Shown here in pieces: positions 1-9,920 of a stretch of 38,125 nucleotides of DNA. The stretch lies in assembly GCA_015520195.1 (NCBI GenBank), contig WAQN01000095.1:1-38125 (forward strand), read 5' to 3'. The stretch comes from Desulfurococcales archaeon. GTDB taxonomy: Archaea; Thermoproteota; Thermoprotei_A; Sulfolobales; Acidilobaceae. The notes under the pieces were generated by a model. That model was given only the letters and a program-made list of their open reading frames with translations. It was not told the DNA's origin and did no database searches. Numbering within the stretch: the stretch's first letter is position 1; each line of letters begins with the position of its first letter. The translations under genes and the position numbers were made by a program.

Positions 1-279
1 ATGTTATTTAGACTTATTAGGAAATCGTATTGAAATTTGAATATTTGAGGAACATAGGGAACTATATAGATTAGTGCGGCATGGATGTGTCTTTAGGAGA
101 GCGGACTTGGAGTATATGGTATATATTTGGTTTTAGTGGTGATTTCCTCATTATTATTTAAATCAGAGTTTAATGTAATTTTATAAGTCCGTTAGCTTAT
201 TTTTAATGGAGCGAGGTGCTAGAATTAAGTGAATCGGTTATATGGGGTTTAATATAGAGGGAAGGGTGGTTAGGGTCTT

Positions 280-681
280 TTGAAGAAGCGTGGGTTGAGG
301 AGGATAGCTGAGCCGTTGATAGCTCTTATAGACGAGCTCGGCCTAATCCTACTACTCTTGGCTATAGCCTTGTACTATCTAGTGAGTAGGGGTATACTAA
401 CTATAGTTGAGGCGGCCATAGTCTTTGGAGGTATAATGCTCTTCGTCGTATTCCTAGTATATAGGGTTGCAATAACCTATAGTAGGGATATAGCGGTCGG
501 GAAGGAGGCGTTGAAGGGTAAGAGGGCTATAGTCATAGAGGACCTACAGCCAGAGGGTAAGGTCCTGCTTGAGGGGGAGATATGGAGGGCTAGGAGTATA
601 GATAAATCGAGAATCCCCTCAGGGGAGAGGGTATATGTAGTTGATGTAGAGGATCTAACACTAATAGTAGCCAGAAGGTGA
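280..681 (+). CDS. NfeD-like membrane protein (two TM segments plus C-terminal OB-like domain)
   Basis: TTG start; two hydrophobic segments, then 'GKRAIVIEDLQPEGKVLLEGEIWRARS', typical of NfeD C-terminal domains. Confidence 0.75.
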   Translation: MKKRGLRRIAEPLIALIDELGLILLLLAIALYYLVSRGILTIVEAAIVFGGIMLFVVFLVYRVAITYSRDIAVGKEALKGKRAIVIEDLQPEGKVLLEGEIWRARSIDKSRIPSGERVYVVDVEDLTLIVARR

Positions 682-688
682 ATTAGCC

Positions 689-1045
689 GTGTGTAGGTGT
701 AGGGGGCTTGAGGGGATAGACCTAGCATTATGCCTAGCACCACCCCCGGGAGAATACGAGGTAGACCTGAAGGTTGGACGAGACAAGTCAATTATAGTGA
801 ATAGCGAGGGAGTATACCTAAGACAGCTGGTTACAGACGAGACACTACCATTCATCAACACCCTACAAAGACCACTACCACCGCGCAGAGCAATGGAGTT
901 GGCAGGGCTAACACTGGAAAACCTATACTGTATAGTGGTAAGGCAACTGAAGGCAGCATCACAAGCAGGCTCTATAACGGCCAGGAGAAAACTAGGCGAA
1001 TGCTTGGATGTTATTAAGAAGATCGAAGAGAAGTGCACGGATTAA
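689..1045 (+). CDS. hypothetical protein
   Basis: GTG start 7 nt after the NfeD-like stop on the same strand; no recognised motif. Confidence 0.5.
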   Translation: MCRCRGLEGIDLALCLAPPPGEYEVDLKVGRDKSIIVNSEGVYLRQLVTDETLPFINTLQRPLPPRRAMELAGLTLENLYCIVVRQLKAASQAGSITARRKLGECLDVIKKIEEKCTD

Positions 1046-1119
1046 CTTAAATTAAGATAACCTGTTAATACTTTAATTTAGAATACTGTCTCCTATAACC
1101 AGGTTAGGGGGGTAACCAC

Positions 1120-2169
1120 TTGCTGTTTGACCCGGAGCCTAAAAGGAGTCGTAGAGATTTCTTTAATATGGATGATGCCCTAGCTGATTTTATGGATTCT
1201 GTTAGTAGTGATAAGCTTATTTTAGTGACGGGCTTGAGGCGGTATGGGAAGACCTCACTTATACTCACCGGGCTCAACGAGGCGGGGGTAGAGTATGTCT
1301 TTATAGATTGTAGGTTATTACCATCTGGGATGATAAGTATTAGAGAGTTTCTGAAGTTGCTTCATAGAGAGTTAAGGTCTCATTCATGGGCTAGGAGAAT
1401 TCTCGATAAAATCGCCTATATAGATATTCACGGTTTAAGCATCCGGATCTCAAGGCTTCACGACGTAATTATTGACGTGCTGGAGGCTCTGGGTGATAGG
1501 GTGCTCGTGCTAGATGAGGTTCAGGAGTTGAGGAGGTCTACCTATAGGTTTGACTCCCTCCTAGCCTACCTTTATGATCACACTAGGGTTAGAGTGGTCG
1601 TATCAGGCTCTCAGGTAGGCATGCTCTATAGGTTCCTCAGGGTCAATGATCCAAGCGCTCCACTCTATGGCAGGCCATATCATGAAGTCAGGGTTCCTAG
1701 ATTAAGCGAGGAGCAAGCCAGGGAATTCCTAGAACTTGGGTTCAATGAGTATGGGTTGAAGCCAGACGAGAGGGTTATAGATGAGGCGGTTAAGGCATTC
1801 GACGGCATAGTCGGGTGGCTGACATTCTTCGGCTATACATATTCCAGGGATAGAAGGAGTGTTAGAGAGGTGCTCGACTATGCATCTAGCCTAGCCGCCA
1901 GTGAAGTCATGAAGGCCTTAGAGGTACATGGTGTAGCGGTGCCACGCTATACAGAGGCGTTGCGGGTAGTAGCGTCTCTGGGTAAGGCTAGGTGGAGTGA
2001 TATATTGAGGGGTGTAACTATGAGGCTAGGCAGGATCCCTAGGAATAGGTTATCATCTATAATAAGGGATCTAGTAGATATGGGTCTTCTAGAGAAGACA
2101 CGTGAAGGCTATTATAGTGTACCAGATCCTATAGTTAGGCATGCAATCTTGCATAAAGTTAGGGTTTAA
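1120..2169 (+). CDS. archaeal ATPase (AAA/STAND-type) with C-terminal winged helix
   Basis: Walker A-like 'VTGLRRYGKTSLI', Walker B 'RVLVLDEVQELRR', C-terminal wHTH-like region. Confidence 0.8.
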   Translation: MLFDPEPKRSRRDFFNMDDALADFMDSVSSDKLILVTGLRRYGKTSLILTGLNEAGVEYVFIDCRLLPSGMISIREFLKLLHRELRSHSWARRILDKIAYIDIHGLSIRISRLHDVIIDVLEALGDRVLVLDEVQELRRSTYRFDSLLAYLYDHTRVRVVVSGSQVGMLYRFLRVNDPSAPLYGRPYHEVRVPRLSEEQAREFLELGFNEYGLKPDERVIDEAVKAFDGIVGWLTFFGYTYSRDRRSVREVLDYASSLAASEVMKALEVHGVAVPRYTEALRVVASLGKARWSDILRGVTMRLGRIPRNRLSSIIRDLVDMGLLEKTREGYYSVPDPIVRHAILHKVRV

Positions 2170-2172
2170 CCG

Positions 2173-3399
2173 TTAAACATACTCCCTACCTATAACCTCT
2201 CTTGCTATTATGAGCTTCATTATGTTCTGGGCTCCTTCAGCTCCCACAAGGTATGAGAGGGATCCAAGCATTCCCCGGTATACGTTGGTCTCCTTGACGT
2301 ATGATAGTGCTCCATAAGTCTTCATTAGTGTTTCATAAGCTCTTACACTGGTCTCCACAGCCTTGAGTTTCGCTGAGGCAGAGTAGAAGCTTAAGTCCCT
2401 CGGCTTTAAGCCTGGCTCCCGCTTAAAGTATATCCTATCGGCCATCCAGGCTGCCTTGTAGACTAGTAGCCTCGCGGCCTCTATCTCCATGGCTACCTCG
2501 GCAATAGGGAAGCTTACACCCTGGAATGATGATATAGGCTTATCATCGAATAGTCTCCTCTCCCTGCTCCATTCAATCATCCTCTCCAGAGCCCACCTGG
2601 CAGTTCCTATATTCGCTGCTGCAACTAGGATCCTTGCCAGGTTGAACCCCTCCATTGCTATATAGAAGCCCCTATTGACCTCTCCAATGAGAGCTTTATC
2701 TGGTATATACGCATTGTTTAGTTTAAGCATGCCAGTGGAGATGCCATGCCTCCCTATGGTCTCTAGGATGGAGTATTCAACGCCATCTGATATTGCTCCA
2801 TCCTGTTTAGCTATGAAGGCGAAGGCAGAGATCCCTCTATGCCTATCCTCTACCCTACCAGTTCTAGCGAGGAGAAGCCACCCCCCATAATCCAGTTCCT
2901 CAAATACCTCTCTGACACCACTTATGAATATCTTCTCTCCCTCAACCTCATAACCTCCCTCAACTCTCCTAGCGATAGTCATTAGGCCTCCAACATCACT
3001 TCCACCCCTAGGTTCTGTAGACGCTATCCCGAAGAACGCCTCACCCCTGCCAACTCTAGGTAGGACTTCAGACTTAACATCCTCACTCCCATAGAGGGAC
3101 AGTATGAAAGGCCATGCATTATTCAACAGCGTATAGACAGCTAGGCCCATAGAGGGATCAGCGTAGCCTACCTCCTCAGCCGCTATGGCCGCAAAAACAA
3201 AATTCCCTCCCTGACCCCCATACTCCTCAGACACCGGGATGGCAAAGAAACCCTGCTCACCCATAGATGTAATCAACTCTCTACCAGCCCTTCCCCGTTC
3301 ATCAATTTCAGCCCAGATGGGAGCGACATTCGACTGTAGGAAGCTCCTAACAGATTCCCTAAACAATTCTTCGTCATTACTAAACGAGTAGTCCACCAT
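2173..3399 (-). CDS. acyl-CoA dehydrogenase
   Basis: Full-length ACAD pattern: 'FGIASTEPRGGSDVGG', 'GEKIFISG', 'RHGISTGMLKLNNAYIP'. Confidence 0.9.
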   Translation of the reverse strand: MVDYSFSNDEELFRESVRSFLQSNVAPIWAEIDERGRAGRELITSMGEQGFFAIPVSEEYGGQGGNFVFAAIAAEEVGYADPSMGLAVYTLLNNAWPFILSLYGSEDVKSEVLPRVGRGEAFFGIASTEPRGGSDVGGLMTIARRVEGGYEVEGEKIFISGVREVFEELDYGGWLLLARTGRVEDRHRGISAFAFIAKQDGAISDGVEYSILETIGRHGISTGMLKLNNAYIPDKALIGEVNRGFYIAMEGFNLARILVAAANIGTARWALERMIEWSRERRLFDDKPISSFQGVSFPIAEVAMEIEAARLLVYKAAWMADRIYFKREPGLKPRDLSFYSASAKLKAVETSVRAYETLMKTYGALSYVKETNVYRGMLGSLSYLVGAEGAQNIMKLIIAREVIGREYV

Positions 3400-3628
3400 G
3401 AATTACCACCAAGGAATTCACATAGGCACTACTTCGGGGTAATAACGTGTTTTAAGAAGCCTATTCATTATAGAGTTAATATGAAGATGAATCATGCTAA
3501 ATAAAGTATAGGGTTTTAATATGATACCTATAATCCACGGCAATTATAACTTGCCAGCTAATAAGTTTAACTCTAACGTTGTAATAAACACTAAACAGCT
3601 GAATTATCATGAATAAGGGGAGTACCAG

Positions 3629-4519
3629 GTGGATGTTAAAGTATCTAAGGAGGAGACTTGGGACTTCCCACTAAGCCATCCCTCTAATAGGTATTATGTG
3701 CTAGTCGATGACTATAAACTATTAATTGACGCTGGAGCACGTCCTCTAGCAAACTATTCAGGTATAGACTACATCATGATAACCCACTGGCACTGGGATC
3801 ATACATACGGTTTATCATCAGTATCCAATACAAGAGTTTGTTTAGATAGAGCCACCTTAGCAAGCCTGAATCCCAACAAGGCAAGGGAATCTATAGTTGG
3901 AGTGGCAAGGGCTGTAGGCTTTAGAGAGAATGAAGACGCAGTAAAATTAATAGAGGCATTCATAGGGAGATACTCTACCATTCAAAACGCTATATCAAGG
4001 CTAGAAGTATATACACTAGAAGAGTGTCCCCCGATAGAAGCTGGCATCGTAAGATACCTGAGATGCCCAGGACACTCTAGAGATCATATATGCTATATTA
4101 TAGGCGATCATGCATTTGTAGGAGATAACATACTGCCTTCAACTGGAACAGTCACACTACTAGACTTAGCCAGCTATAATGAATCAATGATCAGATTAAT
4201 GGCTGACACGCAATGGCGTATAGCTCATCCTGGACATGGAGAGTCTCTGGACAAAAATAAAGCTTTAGAATGGTACATAAATCATTATAAACATAAGGAG
4301 AAGAGGTTACTACAGGTATTATCCAGGATACCCGAAGATTCATGGATAACGATAAAACGCTTAATGGATATTATTTATGGAGTAAAGGAGACTTTAACGA
4401 TTTATATTGTTGCACGGACATTAATCGGTTATATAGCTACACTTGAAAATATGGGAATAATCGAAGTGGATAAGAGCCAGTCACCATGGAGAGTAAAATT
4501 GAAAAATCATAGATTCTAA
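3629..4519 (+). CDS. metallo-beta-lactamase fold hydrolase with C-terminal winged-helix-like region
   Basis: 'THWHWDHTYGL' (HxHxDH), 'CPGHSRDHICYIIGDHAFVGDNIL', 'AHPGHGES'. Confidence 0.88.
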   Translation: MDVKVSKEETWDFPLSHPSNRYYVLVDDYKLLIDAGARPLANYSGIDYIMITHWHWDHTYGLSSVSNTRVCLDRATLASLNPNKARESIVGVARAVGFRENEDAVKLIEAFIGRYSTIQNAISRLEVYTLEECPPIEAGIVRYLRCPGHSRDHICYIIGDHAFVGDNILPSTGTVTLLDLASYNESMIRLMADTQWRIAHPGHGESLDKNKALEWYINHYKHKEKRLLQVLSRIPEDSWITIKRLMDIIYGVKETLTIYIVARTLIGYIATLENMGIIEVDKSQSPWRVKLKNHRF

Positions 4520-4729
4520 TATATTATTTAATATAATAACTCTATAAAAGTAATTAACAGGGAAAGTTACAATTTTAACCATGCATGAACCATCATATAA
4601 CTATTAACTATTCAGTTCATGGCAGCTCTAGGCTAGTTTATCTCGGCTAATGATAAGGTGTCTACTATTACATATAAATCATGTGAAGTGGCATAGTGCA
4701 ATTCAGGTAGGGGGATAGAGGTGACATAG

Positions 4730-5806
4730 TTGAGTGGGACACTGGTTGAGATACACAGAAGCGAAGGCGTGGGGTTCCCCTCGTTCGATACGCAATATGC
4801 AGGAATAAGCCTTGGTTCAGGCCCCGGTGCTAGGAAGAGAGGAGGGATGTCTCTAGCGATTCCTAGACCTGAGGAATCAGCGTGTGAAGTAGCCCTTCTC
4901 TCCGTTGGTGTCAGGACTAAGGCTGCTACAGTCCCCTTTAGATGGAGACTTGCTGTAGATGGTTCTACCATATCCAGGGAGTTTAAACCCCAGTTTAGGG
5001 TTGAAGCAGATGAGTCTACTTATTACAGGGTTGTATATGACGCGAAGCCTCTCCTATACTCTAAACTGGTTTCAACTGTGGATCACAGGTTACAGGTACT
5101 CTATGATGGATTTCAACCTATAGTCTTGAGTGATGCTTCGATGCTAGCTGTATTCAAACACGAGAAGTCGAGGTACTCGGTGTCGTATCATACGGGGGCT
5201 ATGACTCTTACTCCAGGTGATGTTGTCAAGGTTGATGCTAACATAGGCAATAGTTTTGGTGGGGAGAGGATCGCTATTGTATCAGTTTATGTTCCGTCTC
5301 CTCATGCGGTTATAGAGGTTATAGCTGGAGGCTCAGAGCCATTGAGAGTTGAGGGACCAGGCTATAGGAGTATAAGAGTAAAGGTGCCGTATAGGGGATA
5401 TATGGTTCCAGTAGCTGTGAGGTATAGAGAGAGTGATGTCAGATTCTATCCAAAAACCGCTATAATAACTGATGTTGTAGTTATGGAGGCAACGTACCCA
5501 GTACCGAGATTAAAACTCGTGGTGGATGAAGTATATGTAGACGATGACAAAGTATCTATGAAAGGTTATGTAGAGAATATAGGAGACGACTGGGTTAGAA
5601 GGCCTCTACTTGTAGTATTGGGTATGGGTGTTCAATTACTAAGAATGGAGATAGACGACATAGAACCTGGGGGGGAAAGAGTATTCACAGCTACAGTCAA
5701 CGTCTCAAGGCTTCCTGTGAAGCCGTCTAAACTAAGTACAAGAATAATATGGAGTATGATGGGGAAAACAATATTTGATGAAGTAATAGTGAGGTTATAC
5801 CCGTAG
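4730..5806 (+). CDS. hypothetical beta-rich protein, possible CARDB-like C-terminal domain
   Basis: TTG start with SD-like 'gaggtga'; C-terminal 'GYVENIGDDWVRRPLLVVLGMG...IEPGGERVFTATVNVS' resembles CARDB/Ig-like repeats; no signal peptide or TM seen. Confidence 0.6.
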   Translation: MSGTLVEIHRSEGVGFPSFDTQYAGISLGSGPGARKRGGMSLAIPRPEESACEVALLSVGVRTKAATVPFRWRLAVDGSTISREFKPQFRVEADESTYYRVVYDAKPLLYSKLVSTVDHRLQVLYDGFQPIVLSDASMLAVFKHEKSRYSVSYHTGAMTLTPGDVVKVDANIGNSFGGERIAIVSVYVPSPHAVIEVIAGGSEPLRVEGPGYRSIRVKVPYRGYMVPVAVRYRESDVRFYPKTAIITDVVVMEATYPVPRLKLVVDEVYVDDDKVSMKGYVENIGDDWVRRPLLVVLGMGVQLLRMEIDDIEPGGERVFTATVNVSRLPVKPSKLSTRIIWSMMGKTIFDEVIVRLYP

Positions 5807-6070
5807 ATCACCTCTACGCTGAATATAAAGCCTCAACGGTTTAGCAAGGTTATAGCAATCAGCCGCCTTATAAATGAAACCCTCCTCTAAAAGCCTTATA
5901 AGGACGCGGATAGGGTCTCTAACTCCCCTAGCCTTTAGCTCTGATATAACCCTAAGATCCCCCACTGATAGGTTCTCTAGAAAATAGTTAAGCGTTTCAC
6001 GTTCATCCCTGGAAAGCCTGGAAGCCCTCTCTATGAGCTTAGAAGCTTCAATAAGCCAATCCTCAACCAT
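5795..6070 (-). CDS. hypothetical small helical protein
   Basis: 91-aa ORF with charged amphipathic helices; convergent 12-nt overlap with 4730..5806. Confidence 0.55.
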   Translation of the reverse strand: MVEDWLIEASKLIERASRLSRDERETLNYFLENLSVGDLRVISELKARGVRDPIRVLIRLLEEGFIYKAADCYNLAKPLRLYIQRRGDLRV

Positions 6071-6195
6071 AAATCAGCTCCCACTTTATGGTGGATCTTC
6101 TGAGGGGAAATAAACGTAGAGTGGAGACACGATTTCTTTAAATTAATCAATTTATAAGGGTAACCATGAGCTGTAATATCAACCGGGTGTGTTTA

Positions 6196-6534
6196 ATGCC
6201 TAGGTCGCCAGTAGCTAAACTAGCAGACGCTGTGAACTGGCTGGAAGCAGAACTTAAAAAACTAGATGATGAAACCCGTGGATCCGCCAATGAGATACTA
6301 AAACTAGCAGATATGTTGGCTAGAGAGCTTTCAAACGACATTAAGATAACTGCTAGAATGGCTATAGAAGAGGCTGAAGAGGCTGAGAGAAGGGAGGCTG
6401 AGAGGTTAGAGACTGAGTATAGGAGGCGTGTAGAAGAGCAGATAACTATGGTCAGAGACAAAGCTTCGAAGAACATTGACAAAGCAGTTGAGGCTGTAAT
6501 TGAGGAATTAAAGAAATTAATAGCTGGTGGCTGA
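6196..6534 (+). CDS. A/V-type ATP synthase peripheral-stalk-like coiled-coil subunit (H/E-like)
   Basis: Coiled coil 'AIEEAEEAERREAERLETEYRRRVEEQ'; overlaps the start of the subunit C gene. Start taken as MPRSPVAK (ORF track gives 6166). Confidence 0.6.
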   Translation: MPRSPVAKLADAVNWLEAELKKLDDETRGSANEILKLADMLARELSNDIKITARMAIEEAEEAERREAERLETEYRRRVEEQITMVRDKASKNIDKAVEAVIEELKKLIAGG

Positions 6535-7576
6535 AATGATCAAGCCTCTATCCTATGCTGAGATACTGCCAAAACTAAGAATCCTGAAGTCCAAGCTATT
6601 AACCCCTGATAAGGCCAGGGAGCTACTTTCAACGTCTACTATTGAAGATGCATTAGCGGTACTCAGGGATACCATGTATGCAGTGGCATCTGAGGCTAGA
6701 AGTGTCGAAGGAGCAACAGTGGCATTGGTTAACCTGTTCTTCAGTATAGCCAGAGGGCTGGAGGCTCATGCTCCAAGTGATGCGAAACAGTTCATAAAGG
6801 CGTTTATGGGGGATGAAGAGCTTAGAGATGCACTTATAGCTCTACAGAGGGCATATCTAGGGAAGCCAGGAGTATATGAGCTCCCTACTTATAGGGTTGA
6901 AGGCTCATTACTCCGGAGGATAGCCCAGGATCCAGAGGCTATAGCTAACCCCCATAGATTTGTAGAGGCAGCTCAGGACACATGGGCTAGGTCGTTCATC
7001 TTAAGGGTAAGTGAGTTATACAACGAAGCTAAGGAGGCTAGAGTAGTGTCATGGTACCATTTGCCCTCAAGCATTAAGTTGTATGCATCCGCGATGGAGA
7101 AATTGGATAGCGTGTCTAGGAGGAACGTCGAAAGGATACTATGCCCCATGATACATTATAGAATAGCTTCAGCCCTACTCCAAGCAAAGGCAAGCAACTT
7201 TGATGCAAGAATACTAGATAGGGTTATGGAAGGATTGAAGGCATGCGGGGTTAACTGGGCCCAACTAAGGCTAGTTTATGAAAGGGAACCATCACCCCAA
7301 GACCTAACAGTGTCGCTTAGAGACCTACTTAGGCGGGTGAGACTTGAGGGCAAAGACTATATAGAAGCCCTGGAGTCAGCTAGGAGGAGTTATAGAGTAG
7401 AGTCCAAGATGTCGGCTCTAGCAGCTTATGCAAGTTACCCCTACAATCCAGCACTAGTGGTTGCTGCCCTCATGCTAGTGAAGCTTGACATAGAAGATGT
7501 AAAGACTGCTCTTACATCTATAAGTTTAAGGCTAAAACCTGATGAATATACTGTATTAACTGTCTTCGAGAGATAA
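6527..7576 (+). CDS. atpC: A/V-type ATP synthase subunit C (AC39-like)
   Basis: Repeated 'LLTPDKARELLSTSTIEDALAVLRDTMY' style AC39 modules; helical protein of expected length. Confidence 0.75.
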   Translation: MAEMIKPLSYAEILPKLRILKSKLLTPDKARELLSTSTIEDALAVLRDTMYAVASEARSVEGATVALVNLFFSIARGLEAHAPSDAKQFIKAFMGDEELRDALIALQRAYLGKPGVYELPTYRVEGSLLRRIAQDPEAIANPHRFVEAAQDTWARSFILRVSELYNEAKEARVVSWYHLPSSIKLYASAMEKLDSVSRRNVERILCPMIHYRIASALLQAKASNFDARILDRVMEGLKACGVNWAQLRLVYEREPSPQDLTVSLRDLLRRVRLEGKDYIEALESARRSYRVESKMSALAAYASYPYNPALVVAALMLVKLDIEDVKTALTSISLRLKPDEYTVLTVFER

Positions 7577-7632
7577 ATTCGACCAATAGTATATGAAGTC
7601 CTAAGCTTATTAAATAACCTCTAGGAAGCGGT

Positions 7633-8097
7633 GTGCTAGGCATGAATACACTATATTTGATGAGTATAAGGCCACAATATGCTAGGATGATATTTGCAGG
7701 TATTAAGAAGTACGAGTTAAGGAAAGTTAGTGGAGCACCAGTTGTTGTTGAAGGGAGCACTATAATAGTATATGTTAGTGGTAGAGTGAAGGGGATCGTA
7801 GGCGAATTCCGGGCAGGTAAAGTATTCAAGAGCGTACCAGAGAAGATCTGGGGACTTGTATATAGGCCTGGAACTGGTATTAAAGAGGATGCATGGGCTT
7901 ACATACGGGGAGCAAAACAGGCTATCGCAATCGAGGTCCAGGACGCAGTAATGTATGAGAGGCCAGTGACGCTTGATGAGATTAGGAGAATACTACCTGG
8001 CTGGATGCCTCCATTTAGCTATAAAGTGATCGGTGAAGGGGATCCACTCTATGAGCTTATAATAAAACCGATTAGGATGAGATATGGTCTAGAATAG
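7633..8097 (+). CDS. ASCH/PUA-like domain protein
   Basis: 'LYLMSIRPQYARMIFAGIKKYELRKV...STIIVYVSGRVKGIVGEFRAG' is ASCH-like (substrate-pocket K/YELR motif). Confidence 0.75.
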   Translation: MLGMNTLYLMSIRPQYARMIFAGIKKYELRKVSGAPVVVEGSTIIVYVSGRVKGIVGEFRAGKVFKSVPEKIWGLVYRPGTGIKEDAWAYIRGAKQAIAIEVQDAVMYERPVTLDEIRRILPGWMPPFSYKVIGEGDPLYELIIKPIRMRYGLE

Positions 8098-8134
8098 GAT
8101 AATTTCTATATCTAGTGATAATATGACTTATTAT

Positions 8135-8377
8135 TTAGAGTTCTACATAGCCCTTAGCTTTCGAAAACTCAAAAGGAGTAGCCACTTCTATATGATGCGT
8201 TACTGGCAGCTCCGGCGCGGGTAGCCCTGTTCCCCATAGTTCTCTTTTAAGTAGCTCTCTTATAGCTATCCTTATGACCTCACTTCTACTAGAATACCTG
8301 CCAGCTTTTACAAGCTCGTCTATCCCCCTTACATAGATATCTGGCATTTTGACTGTCACTAGCCTCACAGCCATCAC
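8135..8377 (-). CDS. ribbon-helix-helix (CopG-type) regulator; start possibly GTG at 8368
   Basis: 'VTVKMPDIYVRGIDELVKAGRYSSRSEVIRIAIRELLKRE' is a classic RHH sequence. Confidence 0.88.
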   Translation of the reverse strand: MMAVRLVTVKMPDIYVRGIDELVKAGRYSSRSEVIRIAIRELLKRELWGTGLPAPELPVTHHIEVATPFEFSKAKGYVEL

Positions 8378-8385
8378 CGATAGAA

Positions 8386-8397
8386 AAATTTATAAGG
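8386..8397 (-). promoter_or_regulatory. TATA-box promoter for the RHH gene
   Basis: Minus-strand 'CCTTATAAATTT' centred about 24 nt upstream of GTG 8368. Confidence 0.5.
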
Positions 8398-8600
8398 GCT
8401 AGAATATTTAAGAGTCTAATCCACACGGACGACGTATTACCCTTCATGGTTAGGAGGCATTCGGGTACATCAAAGTTTGAGTCTTATGCACGATCCGGTG
8501 AACCCCCCAGTAAACATGTCGATATTAATATTTTAGCACTACAATGCATCCTTAAATAAATAGGCTTAGGCTACCTTGAAAAAGCGGGAGTGAATGGGAA

Positions 8601-8963
8601 ATGGCTGTAGGCCAACCATCTTACCAGGATCTAATCATGGATATAATAAATAACGCTCTAAACGATCCAGTATATGCTGGTATACTTCTACTTCAAATAT
8701 TAATAGGGGTGGGACTGGGTTATTTCACAATTAAAGCTGCGAAGTATATAATAGTCGTATTAGGCCTTATAGGAGCAAGCTTGGCCCTAAATGCTTGGGC
8801 GCTTGGACGAAGCCCTGAGTCTAGTGTTGTAATGGTAGAGGACGTAGCCGTGAAGTTAAAAGATATAGCAGTGCCAGTTGCCAGGATGGTTGGTTTAATG
8901 ACCCTGGGTCCACTAACTATAGGCTTCATAGTAGGGGTAGTAATCGCCTTAATTAAATCCTAG
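8601..8963 (+). CDS. small membrane protein, possibly FUN14-like
   Basis: Three hydrophobic segments with G-rich helix 'GILLLQILIGVGLGYFTIKAAKYIIVVLGLIGASLAL'. Confidence 0.5.
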   Translation: MAVGQPSYQDLIMDIINNALNDPVYAGILLLQILIGVGLGYFTIKAAKYIIVVLGLIGASLALNAWALGRSPESSVVMVEDVAVKLKDIAVPVARMVGLMTLGPLTIGFIVGVVIALIKS

Positions 8964-9098
8964 ACTAAATTATACTAAATGGAATGTTGTTAACCATACT
9001 TGTCATCTTGAAATGCTAAGATCTTCAAGGGCATTATACCTTAATGAACTTAATGAATTTATGTATATGTGGATAGCTATAGTTTATGAGCCTCTCGT

Positions 9099-9869
9099 TT
9101 AGCCTGCTAGCTCTCCGCTTATCTCATCAACGTATTTTCTTATTTCATCCGGGGTCATCTTCTTGAATAATTTTTCATCTCTTTTAATGTAGCCGATCTC
9201 AACCATGTTATGTAGCTCTTTTAATAGAATCTCGGGCTTCTCCTCTCCTCCCTTAACCCTACTCTCGAATAGCGCCTTTATTGTAAGCTTAATCAAACTA
9301 TCAAGGTCTAGGTCTGGCTTGTAGTGTTTCTCGAAGAAGTCGTTAACATATGATTCCCCAAGCCCTATAGCTACTGCATAGTAGCTAAAGTATTGGCCTC
9401 CAGGGTCAGTCCTGAAAAGCCGTGTAGTGCCATCTGGGTTTACTCCTCCCAGTATAAGTGAGACCCCAAATGGCCTGACTCCTCCATGTTGTGTATAGAC
9501 CTGTTTGAGATCCGCTATAGTTTTTGAGAGGTACTCTATCGTTGGGGGTTCACCGTAGAGTAGCCTGTGCCTTACGGCCACAAGCCTAGCGTAGTCTATA
9601 AGAACCCTTCCATCACTGCCCATGCCTGCAAAGGCTACCCCCACGTGGTCGTCTACCTTGTAGATCTTCTCTATATCGGCTATATCTAGTAGCGGCGAGA
9701 GCTTTCTCTTCTCAGCCGCTAGGATAACGACTTCTTTAGTCCTTAGTCCTAGACTAGTCCACCCCTTTCTCACGGCTTCAAAGGCGTACCTGACCTGGTA
9801 TAGGTCTCCTTCAGGTGAAAATATTATGGCAGCTCTATCATAAGCTGTAGGTGGGACTCCCATAGCCAT
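9099..9869 (-). CDS. psmA: proteasome alpha subunit
   Basis: 'YDRAAIIFSPEGDLYQVRYAFEAVRKGWTSLGLRTKEVVILAAEKR' and 'RPFGVSLILGGVNPDGTTRLFRTDPGG'. Confidence 0.95.
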   Translation of the reverse strand: MAMGVPPTAYDRAAIIFSPEGDLYQVRYAFEAVRKGWTSLGLRTKEVVILAAEKRKLSPLLDIADIEKIYKVDDHVGVAFAGMGSDGRVLIDYARLVAVRHRLLYGEPPTIEYLSKTIADLKQVYTQHGGVRPFGVSLILGGVNPDGTTRLFRTDPGGQYFSYYAVAIGLGESYVNDFFEKHYKPDLDLDSLIKLTIKALFESRVKGGEEKPEILLKELHNMVEIGYIKRDEKLFKKMTPDEIRKYVDEISGELAG

Positions 9870-9910
9870 AATTTACCGCCTCTCCCAGTGAATAGCCGGG
9901 TATATGAGAG

Positions 9911-9920
9911 ACTTTAAAAG
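9911..9920 (-). promoter_or_regulatory. TATA box of psmA
   Basis: Minus-strand 'CTTTTAAAGT' about 45 nt upstream of the psmA ATG, leaving room for a short SD-containing leader. Confidence 0.5.
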
